NCBI GenBank assembly: GCA_027943335.1 | Contig: BSBK01006348.1 | Location: 371,001-435,000 of the forward strand | Length of the DNA: 64,000 nucleotides | Reading direction: 5' to 3' | DNA from: Chamaecyparis obtusa | Taxonomy: Eukaryota > Streptophyta > Pinopsida > Cupressales > Cupressaceae | In this document: in pieces, positions 55,246 to 64,000 of the stretch | How the letters are laid out: each line of letters begins with the position of its first letter | Position numbering within the stretch: the stretch's first letter is position 1 | The notes under the pieces: generated by a model | What the model saw: the letters and a program-made list of their open reading frames with translations, nothing else | What the model was told of the DNA's origin: nothing | Databases searched by the model: none | Translations under genes and position numbers: made by a program

Positions 55246-56179
55246 GTCTTGTCTCAATCCTGCACCGAGCTATAGGAGTGGATGTTTGTTTGCAGGTCAT
55301 AGGTTGAGTCTTCTGTCTAGGCCTTCCTATGAAACACTTATGCAAACCTATCTAGTGAGTGGTTACCTATTAGACCTGATTCTTCCATTGGTTTCATTCC
55401 TCTATACTGAGATCCAAACCCTAGTTTCGGTGCATCACCTAGTAGGATAGATTTGCTTTCAGTCATTTCCCTTTCCATGCACTCCTTCTATCCCTTTTCC
55501 TCAAAAGTTTACATTTCATGTTAAGAGCAAATCTGGGTGACTATCCAAGAGGAACCAGCCTAGAACCTAGAGGTCTCATCTCGGTTAGCAAAAGGTCCCA
55601 CAACTTTGAGATGATTCCCTTGTTATACTGAGTTATCAAGACTACGAGAGCTTGAACTAAGGGTGCAAATTCAGTGTATAACACAAATTACATGTAATTG
55701 CATTGTGTTGTCCTCAATTTTGAGATCACAAAATTGTGGCAACCCTACAGAATTTCCTTGTGAATTCGTAGGTGTATCCTCTACGATTTAAAAGTTTTGG
55801 ATAATGTGTTATAAAGATAATTCGTCATCCGTGAAGTGCTCTTTGTAACACACATTTCATGCATTTGTTAAGTCCCTTTCTTCATTTTTCTCTTTCTTGT
55901 TAGCAATTTTTAATCTTGATTTTCCCTTGAGTCAATAGGCCTTTGAAATACGCTCATTTCGAGCTATCTTAGATATCAAACGGAGTTGTATAACTCAAGT
56001 TATGATGCAAGTTCATTTTCAAATTTCAACTCAGTTCGAGTTGATTTAGCTATAGTTTTTAATGTTTTCGTGAAATTAGCTTTCAAATAATCTATTTTGA
56101 TGTTACTTTATTAAACACTATAGTGATATATTAAATTAAGTCAAAATTAAAACACTTAAGTCCAAAAGGTGTGGTTTTT
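55246..56179. other. Non-coding stretch, origin unclear
   Basis: I see no gene. The text GAGCTATCTTAGATATCAAACGG near 55960 and the AT-rich surroundings look like repeat DNA, but match nothing else in the window. Confidence 0.45.
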
Positions 56180-57290
56180 ATTCTTCATTGCATATCATCA
56201 ACATGCAAAACACTTTTTAAAACCCACCTCTTGAAATTAAGCCTTTTATACATTAAATACCTTTTTATGTGTAATTGCATATATATAACATGTAAAAGTG
56301 GCTTTTTCTAAGCCAAAAATATGTTTTATAAGAATGTGTAGTTGAACTCAAAAAGAACGTATTTAATCCTCTTATGAGTGTTGTTTTTATATGCGATTGC
56401 ATATAGAAAATAGCGTATTTAAAAACTCTCAAAGTGGCTTTTTCCTCATGAAAGACATGTTTTAACCAATATGTAATTGCACTTGAAAAGTGCATTTTTT
56501 GGAGAGCCACTAAGGGTGTTGTTTTTAAACCCAAATACATATCTTTTTATGTATTTTTACATGTGCAAACTCCCTTTTAAAACAGCGTATTTAATATTCC
56601 TCCTAGGTCGTCGATTTTGAGAGGGATTGCATATGTTTTAAAACTCATAAAAACATCTTCCAAAAGTGCGTTTCCAACCTAGGGCATTGAATTTTGGAGA
56701 GATTGCATGTATTTTTATATGCGCAAAGACATGCTGAAACAGTGTATTTAACTCTTCCCTTTAGGGCGTCGAATTTGGAAGAGATTGCACGTTTTCTTTA
56801 CATGCAAAGGCATGACAAAGTAACGTATTTAATCTGCCTTCTTGGACGTCTTTTCTCAAAACATTTGCACATTGTTTGTTTATGTTTTTGCATCAAAACT
56901 TTGCATCTCAGCCTTGGAGCGCTGGGTGGCGATTTTATGATCAATTACATGTGTTTGGGCACTTCCAAAGTGTGTCTTCACTTCTCTGTTGGCTGCATTT
57001 CCTTTAGGCATCGAATTTTAAGGGGATTACATATTCATCATGTGCAAAGACATTCTGAAGTTGCATTTTTAATATGTTCTCCATCAAGCATTTCCTCTAG
57101 GGCATTTACACATTGTTTTTGAGTGTGTTTTTACTTCAACAAAGTGTATTTTTCCTTTCCAAGGCTGTGTTTCCTCCTAGGGCATCAATTTTTGAAGGCA
57201 TTGCATATGCTATTTGAAACACAAAGCATGTGCATTTTGGCAAAAACAGTCCGCTTTTTATCATTCATCTTCAAAAACGTTTCATGGTAG
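56180..57290. repeat. Degenerate repeat array (~100-150 bp units)
   Basis: Recurring blocks appear in the same order: CGTATTTAA, TCCTCCTAGGGCRTCGAATTTTG, GAGATTGCATATG, TTTTTATATGCAAAGACATGCTGAAA. At least seven diverged units can be followed. No coding signal. Confidence 0.65.
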
Positions 57291-57945
57291 AAGGATTTGA
57301 ACATCTCCAATCAATTTCTCATTCCTTCCCACTTGGTTGTATATGCATGTTGACTATCCAAAATTGAAGGAAAAAGACTAGGAATGTGATGTATATATTC
57401 TTTTTCAATCCAATCTTTCTTAAATCCAAAAATCTATTGGATTTATTTCAGATTTTGCTCAAGATTTTGAAAGATTTTATCTTAGAGATTGAGGTAATTT
57501 CTTCCTTAAGTCTTTTTCCTATTTTTCTTTCCAAGGCATTTAACTAACATGTAAACTTTCATTTTTAATTTACATGTGTTTAAATCCAAGTTCCTTCTAC
57601 TTTTGTATCTCATTCTTAAGTTGCATATGCAAGAATCTCTACTTGTTTGCATATGCAGTCGGGATTAAAAACCCCGTTCTATGATGAAAAAAGGAACAAG
57701 TCCATGCTTGTGTATACACGCATTATCCTTAAAAAAATCCATTTGCATCCATTTGCTGTCCCACAAGTTTCCAGCCATCCTGCATATGCAATCCCCTTTG
57801 AAAAACCCATTTTTTTGGTTTTTCTCACCATACGAGTGACCGTTTTGAGCCAAACTCATCCACCTTTTCTCTGTCCCGAAGTTTTACAATCATTCCTCTT
57901 GTTCACACCATTCCAAAATCCATACTTGAGTATCCAAAAAGCGCA
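57291..57945. other. Non-coding leader-like stretch
   Basis: T-rich DNA without a recognised feature upstream of the Arg/Glu-rich frame. Confidence 0.4.
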
Positions 57946-58606
57946 ATGGATCCATCGTATGAAATTGTACTCATGTTTTGGAATTTCCATGCTAACAGCT
58001 ACTCAGGCATATCATATTGCCATGTCAGGAGAATCTGTAGCCAACAACAGAAAATGAAGAAGAAAATGCCCAAAGGATTGAGAGGGAGATCTAAGATGGT
58101 GTTGCCTTCCTATGCTAACTATCCAGTTGTGCAGCCAGGTTTGGATGTAAACCTAAGGCAGCAAGATATCATTTCAGACTTAGGGGCTTTCATTTGGAAT
58201 CAAAGAGAAGACGACGCACACTATACAGTTGCTCGGGCCATCTTGGAGGAAGAGGAGGAAGTTGGTATTGAATTTGAAAGAGAAAGACACAGAATTGAAA
58301 GGGGGCTTAGAGAAAGATTGCAACGTGAACAAAGAGAAAGGATACAAAGAGAAAGGGAAGCCCATAGGAGAGCTCAAAGGCCACCTTTAAGAGAAATTCA
58401 ACTTCGAGGGAATCAAGTGAATCAAAATTAGAACACAAGCTGGATAAGAAGATTGGATCTTTCTCCCAAGAAAGGTTTGAAAGACTACAATCAGAAAGAA
58501 TTCTTTTAAGGCAGAGATGGAAAGAAACAAATGTGCTTCTCAAGAGACAACCAAGGATGCAAATTCCTGTTCTAGATCAAGATGCTTTCACCAAACTAGA
58601 GCATAT
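57946..58606 (+). pseudogene. Arg/Glu-rich coiled-coil protein fragment, unidentified
   Basis: An open frame of 161 codons (the likely true start is the later Met at about 58054, MKKKMPKGLRGRSKM) carries the segment QDIISDLGAFIWNQREDD and a highly charged helix (IEFERERHRIERGLRERLQ) that should form a coiled coil. The first frame ends at 58431. A second frame continues the same kind of protein (LDKKIGSFSQERFERLQSER; QPRMQIPVLDQDAF) to the N3 insertion point, so a frameshift lies near 58395-58430. It may be the N-terminal part of a retroelement Gag-like protein, but no domain confirms this. N3 truncates it. Confidence 0.5.
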
Positions 58607-59673
58607 TGTTATCCCTGACCGGTTACTGAGAGGGGGGTTGAATCAGTAAATACTATTTCTATCTCCAATTAAAACTTGAATAAAGATTCTTGCAAGATAA
58701 ACAGAATGTAAATAACCATTCACAAATAGAAATAGAAATACTTAGATCAGCACATCATATATATGTGGAAACCTTCGGTTAGAACGAAAAAACCACTGTG
58801 AGACAGAGCTCACAACTTCACTAGTGCAGTAATAAAGACGCCCTGTTAGGAGCATACAAAGCACTTGCAAGAGTGATACCTGGTAAAGGGATTTGGTTGA
58901 AGATCGGTTAAGATCTTGACTTTGTTAGGAGCCGTCTGGTTAAAAGACTTTCAACATCAACTAAGATGCTACCCGGTTAAAGGATTTATACAAAGAACCT
59001 ATTAGGGTTCACCATGATAGAGGGATTTGAATATGCTTTCACAGTATAAAAGAAATGATCTTAATTGACACTTTTTGTTTGATTAGATCATACCTGTTGA
59101 CCTTTCTGTTCTGCCTGGTTGTTGATCCTTTCTACCTCTCACCTCTATGACCATAGCTCTTCTCAAAAGATATCTCTCTCCTGCTCTGTATATTCAACAA
59201 CTTTCTTTTTGTCTCCTATAGCCTGTATTTATAAGAAATTAATCTTATTAAAACCTACCTCATAGAACCTCTAGGCTGTAAACTCATTCATAAATCATGC
59301 AGCAAAAAGTTTTGCAAGATGATCTTGAGTTTAGCTTGAAACATCTGCGTAGAAATAAAACTAACTCCTATTAAAAAATCTAAGTCCAGTTCTAGACAGT
59401 GGATGCTCCGTATAATCCGGTTTTAAATAAGACAATTCCGCATAATCTGGTGCGGATTATTATGCTCTTGACCGGTAATAATCTTATACCCGGTTCATCC
59501 CCTGTATGTACTATAAGACCAGTACTATGTACTTGGTTAGGTCTACCGGTGCATATCCTCTATTTAGTCTACCAGTGCCTATAAAGTAATATAAGTGATC
59601 TACCAGTGTACTTATACCGGTGGGAATGGTGTTTGCATCTATCTTCACCAATGACAACTTAAATTTGCTAACA
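58607..59673 (-). repeat. 3' LTR of N3
   Basis: The plus-strand limits are TGTTATCCCTGACCGG and AAATTTGCTAACA, 1,067 bp. Its middle (near 58945) preserves the empty site of S2. A TATA-like TTATAAATACAGG (minus strand) lies near 59224-59236. The GGTTA motif array is at 58845-59030. Confidence 0.92.
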
Positions 59674-59687
59674 ATCTTCCCCTTTGG
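59674..59687 (-). promoter_or_regulatory. Polypurine tract of N3
   Basis: The minus strand reads CCAAAGGGGAAGAT directly before the LTR. Confidence 0.92.
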
Positions 59688-59916
59688 CATTGGTGGCAAA
59701 ACCACTAGTCACTCATCACAATTAATGCCTTGTCTTGTAGAATTCACCTCCACCTGCGTGTGTGCTTCAGGTCTACTGTCTGTAGACTTCCCCTATTCTT
59801 GTGCTGCCTTCTGCGCTGTAGTTGAATCTACTCTGTATCACGCTTCTTCCTTTCTTCTGATGTATTCTTCCCCTTTTTTCCTCCATAGGACAAAGGGTTA
59901 TGTGGTATTGACTGTT

Positions 59917-62900
59917 TTACATTTGTAACTTTGTGAAGATGTCCTTGTACACTTTCTTTGTTGTATGAAGAAAAGGGTTCCATTGACCGATTACATGTTC
60001 TATATTTTCTGTGTTGCTTTTAGAGAGACAATGATGTTCTCCATGTCCTCTACAGTCTTGTAGTCTGGTTCACTGATCAGATTCTTAGGATCTATTGCAT
60101 TAAATCAAATGTTGGTGCTAGAAATAATTGAAATCCAATAATGTCTTAGATTCTCTTGGTCTTCTCTTCAAATGCCTTTCTCAGAAGAGCTAGGCTTGTC
60201 ATTTCTCTGCTGAAATCTGTTGCAGATTTGTTCCTTATTTCAAACTAGGAAGACAGAACTCTTATGTCTTCAGAAGTCTTTGATGACTTCTCTATGAGAT
60301 CTTGTATAAAAGTATCAAAATTCGAAGTCCTTGTCATCAGACTTCCTACAACTTGAATCTGTTGTTGAAGTACCCTTAAGTTGGTGGACACTATTACCTT
60401 TATCTCTTCAACCTGTTTGTGGAGAATTTCTATTCTCTTCTTTTCATAGTGATCAATGGCCATTGTCTCTGGATCAGTGAGATCTTCTCCGATCGCTTGT
60501 GCCAAAATCTCTAATTGATCAATTACAAGTTCATCTTCATCAATGTCTGCATCCGGTACAAAATTGCTCTGGAAGTTATTGACACTTGTTAGGACCATGT
60601 CTTGTTTCCTCTTTGTCAGCTCCTTTAATTTCCTAGTTGACATTTTTCTTATGTTGACTATGATCTCGCTAGCCTTGCTCTTCTTGTCTTCTGTGTCTGC
60701 TGCAAAGGATAGCTTTCTCTTGGATGAGGACGAGCTTGGAACATCTACTTGTTCCTTTTGTCTTGGCTCCTGTACCGGTTGTTCTTGTTTTTCTTCTTTT
60801 TCCGGTTGGACCATCTCTTCCAGTTGTGCCACTTCTGTTGGTAAGACTTTTGCTGCTAGCCTTTCTTCCTCTGTCTGTACTTCCCCTTCCGGTTGTACTT
60901 CTACTTCTGGTTGAGCATCTTCTTCCTATTACAATTTCTCTTCTAGTGGGGCTTCTTGTTCCGGTGGTGGATCTGAGTGCTGCTCCTTAGCTGTATGAAG
61001 CTCACCTATAGCAATGTCTTCTTCACCAGATGCGGTGTTGTCAGTAGTCATCTTGACCGATGACTCTCCTTGTATTTGTTCACTTGATGTGAATTGTTCC
61101 TTAAGAACTTCTTGTTCACTGATTGTAGGTTTTTCATGAGCAGTGAATTGAACTGGTGGTTTCTGTTCTGTCCTAGGTTCATCCTGTGGACTTGTTTCTT
61201 TCAAAGCACCAAAATCATATTGTTGCCAGAAATCTAGTGTCTCTTTATAGACTTCATTCTCATAACCATTTATTATCTTGGCAACCCTATTTCTAGTATT
61301 CGGATTCATTGATGCTTCCTCTAACAAAAGTTTGATAGTATCTTCACTAAGACCAGGTCTGACCTGTGACAATGTCTCCTTAGAAATTCTAGTAGTGGAG
61401 CTTAGACCGGTTCTCTATTTTGTCATTAGTCTTGTGTTTAGTTCAGGGGGAAACTTAGACCTATACTCTCTTGGAGTTCTGTTGTAATCCAAGAAGGTTT
61501 CCAACAGAGCCACTATTATTGCTTGTTTATCTTCCTCTCCTAGCACACTATACCATCTCGTCACATTGTCTACTTCTCCAAAATCCAGTACTTCATCTAC
61601 TATATCATTAACAGTCATGGTGCGAGCCTTACCTTTTCCTGGAGAAACAAGAATGGTTGGACGAGCCTGATCACTGCTTTTATCATCAGTGATGTCGACG
61701 ATGACCGGTCTGGTAGGAATCTTCTCTTTAACTGGTACTTCTGCTCCTAGTACTCCTTTTCCTTTATCGGTATCAATGACTGGTGGCTCAGTGGTCCTTT
61801 GGCATGCTTCTTTTGCCTATTGTTGGGTCGGAAGAAGTTTTGTCCATGTTGCCACACCTTCCTCGTGAACCTTTTCAGCTTCACCAATGAGCTTTTGACT
61901 TATTCTCCTTTTTATCAGGAAGTTTTGCTAGTGCAATTCTGCTTGTTGGGTGGCCTCGTCCAAAGTGAGATGATTCTGAACCTCAAGCAGCGCCCTAATC
62001 CTTAGCTCTTTTTCCCTTTCTATTGAAGCTTTCCATCTTGCATCAAGAATCTCTTGAAGATCATCAGGTACAACCTTATGAAGTTCTGTGGGAGAGAGGT
62101 TGAATTTGTGAATACAGTGAACTACTGCTTCTATTTTTCTCCTATCTTCTTCATTGGCCAATTGATATCTTCTGCTGACTTATCCCATTCCACCAAATTC
62201 TTTCAACCCTGCCACAAATTCATCAATTGTGGGTTTTCTTCCTCTTTGTGCATCCTCCTTCACCGGTTTAGCAGATTTTCTTTTGCGGACCAGAGGAATT
62301 GGATCTTTGGTTTCCGTTCCTTTAGTTTCTTCCCCTTGAGCACTGGTCGCTTGTGCTTTTTTCCTTTGAGCCTTGGGTTGATCTGTCACCGGTTTCTTCT
62401 TTGGTGTGGGGGTCCTTTTCACATAGACATTCTTGATTGGTGCCCTTTTCTTCAAATTCTCCTAAATTTCTTCAAAGGTACCAAACCGGTAAGCAGAGAG
62501 ATCTAGGTCAGCTTCTTGTAAGGCATCTGCATATGCCTTGGCTGTCTTGGAGGAGATCTCGTAACTCAGTTCAAGAGCATACCCAGTTTGCGGTTCAACT
62601 GCTTGGATGATGCAGTGATCGGTGGAGACTAGAAAGCACACATCGTCTTTGTAGGAGTCAACAATGGTTGATTGAACCCTTTCTCTAGCGTGCATTCGTA
62701 GCTGGAATGCCTCAAAGTATTCAGTCATGACTTTTCCGAACTGGTTTCCCAGTTGATTGGCCATATCACTGATATGGATCATGATAGGTCGATCGGTTCC
62801 CAAAGTCACCTTTCCTATTCCCAGGAAGAAATTAGAATAGTAAAAGCAAAGACATACTAGTAGGGTCCCATACTTTAGGGATTTCTTCTTGATGATACCG

Positions 62901-63598
62901 AGCTTCTTCAGATTCTCAAAAATCTGTCCTCAAAGCATTGTGCAAATATCGTACTGGGCATTGTCGTGCATTATTTGGTGAGCGGCATGAATGGCTCCTC
63001 CCGGTATGTTGTTCAGGTTGTTGGATTGATAGATTTTGTAACCTATCACAACGGATGCGAACTGAACTCCTTGATCTTCAATGTCGTTGACGGTCATTAG
63101 CTGACTATCAGATTTTGACTTGGTTAGTTTGGTGACTACAACATTGGAGATGGTTCTGAGAGTGAGTGCTTCCCCTTTGTCATTGTACCTGGTCACTCTA
63201 TGCAGGTCCTCCTTGGTGATTTGATTGCATGGTCCTTTTCCGAGCCAGAATCCAGGTTCATGCACATGACTGAGAACCAATCGAATCCAATCTGGTCGAA
63301 AGACGGTTGGGTAGTAGACTCCGTTGATTAGCCCAAACGACACCAGCTTCGCGTATTTGTCTGGAAGCTTTTTGTCTATGCATAGAGAGAGGTATTCTCT
63401 TTGGATGAAGGTTTCACCCAGTTCTTCTTGCTTAGCGTGAACGAAGGCCGTGACATCTTCAGTCATGAGGACTCCATTTGGCACAGATAGCGCACTAGCC
63501 ATGTCGTTTTCTTTGTTCTCAGCCACCATAATGTCGTAGCCAGGTCGGTCGACTTTGTTTCCTTTGATCAACTTGACAGCGGAGGATGATGATGCCAT
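59917..63598 (-). pseudogene. N3 ORF2: best-preserved copy of the conserved unknown protein
   Basis: The ATG at 63598 has a favourable context (AAGAAATGGCA). From there to about 60245 one frame is kept over more than 1,100 codons, broken only by single stops (near 62930, 62460, 62180, 61930, 61820, 61415, 60930, 60242). One frameshift must lie between about 60060 and 60240. Regions: N-terminal globular part (VLMTEDVTAFVHAKQEELGE, IPGGAIHAAHQIMHDNAQYD), basic stretches (RTPTPKKKP; PLVRKRKSAKP), helical core (HLTLDEATQQAEL, RPGLSEDTIKLLLEEASMN, EVYKETLDFWQQYDFG), acidic Gln/Glu/Pro stretch (61000-60750), SSSSSKRKLSF basic signal, and a C-terminal coiled coil ending KDIFTKLQM. No pol motif. The family is not recognised by me. 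Confidence 0.83.
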
Positions 63599-63745
63599 TT
63601 CTTATCAACCGGTTTACACAGAAAGTAGCTTGATCAGTCTTACAGAAAATATCTTATCGATGGTCAAAGTATGAGAATATTACTCAAGCATAAGAAATTG
63701 TTAATCACAAACCACAAAGTAAAAGAAAATGAGTAATTCTCCTTT

Positions 63746-63757
63746 CTTTATATAGAG
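63746..63757 (-). promoter_or_regulatory. TATA-like box upstream of N3 ORF2
   Basis: The minus strand reads CTCTATATAAAG about 148 bases upstream of the ORF2 ATG, far from either LTR. It is a near-ideal plant TATA box, so ORF2 may have its own transcript. N1 has a degraded counterpart. Confidence 0.5.
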
Positions 63758-64000
63758 TTAGGGCAAAATAGGAATTACCAAACGGTAACTATTTGTTAAC
63801 GGCTATAGCATTAATTATCTTACCTAACCTTTCTTTCCTTTTTCGCTAACCGATATTCAGGATTTTTCCTTTTGAACAAACCTCAATTGATCAACACTTA
63901 TCTATCTGGTTATACTTCCTGACTGAGTGAGTTTGTTACTCACTAGTCCTATCGGGAATAGTAGACGGGATACCGGTTCCCTCTAAGCCTTTTAGGCCCA
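63758..64000 (-). other. N3 spacer toward ORF1
   Basis: Homologous to 31137-31400 of N1 (GCTTAGAGGGAACCGGTA at the window edge; repeats of AACGGTAAC/GTTAACGG). No coding frame; ORF1 should follow beyond the window. Confidence 0.6.

Larger units (their letters stand above)
58607..64000 (-). mobile_element. Element N3 (N family), cut by the window edge
   Basis: A minus-strand N element shows its 3' LTR, PPT, complete ORF2 and the spacer upstream of ORF2. ORF1, the PBS and the 5' LTR would lie beyond 64000. CATAT (58602-58606) is the presumed left target duplication. No pol gene is present between ORF2 and the LTR. Confidence 0.88.

Overview
The window reads as repeat-rich nuclear DNA of a land plant, most likely a gymnosperm (a conifer-type genome is my inference). 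Evidence: almost everything is LTR retrotransposon sequence in nested insertions, there is an old plant-type LINE fragment, protein-coding stretches are riddled with stops and frameshifts, and I find no intact cellular gene, rRNA or complete tRNA gene. The species cannot be named from the sequence.

Layout. 1-7265: low-complexity DNA, an LTR scrap, a LINE reverse transcriptase pseudogene, a minus-strand Ty3/gypsy remnant (gag, protease, PBS, LTR 5251-6632) and pieces of a family called H here. 7271-14572: a complete minus-strand Ty1/copia element C1 with two ~1.38 kb LTRs, PBS, PPT and GGACA target duplications. About 14729-48664: one large minus-strand LTR element H (LTR start TGTAATGTCCCC) opened up by later insertions. 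These are a solo copia LTR (16038-24603, GAAAG duplications), itself split by element N2, which is itself split by solo LTR S2 (17148-19406, TTGAA); a solo LTR S3 (25488-26401); a miniature element (28190-28500); the complete element N1 (28658-36518, CAACA); and a Ty3/gypsy element T3 (37641-47984, ACAAT), which carries a truncated LTR insertion S4 and solo LTR S1 (43541-45079, TAGCA) inside its reverse transcriptase gene. 48665-50963: 5' part of a second copia element C2. 50964-58606: a glutamine/acid-rich open frame with three amber stops, a CpG-rich putative LTR containing six 46-nt inverted repeats, a degenerate repeat array and an Arg/Glu-rich coding piece. 58607-64000: element N3, cut by the window edge.

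The most interesting content is the N family (N1, N2, N3). These LTR elements carry no protease, integrase, reverse transcriptase or RNase H, yet in N1, N2 and N3 keep a long conserved frame (ORF2, about 1,200 codons) and, where visible, a coiled-coil plus zinc-knuckle ORF1. Their LTR ends, an internal CCCGGTTAAGGGAT-type motif array and a Met-tRNA-type PBS resemble those of the pol-bearing copia family C, suggesting (inference) that C-type elements mobilise N in trans. N3 also has a TATA-like box about 150 bp upstream of ORF2. The second striking signal is the set of six 46-nt hairpins at 53358-54510, whose inner stems differ in sequence but stay largely complementary.
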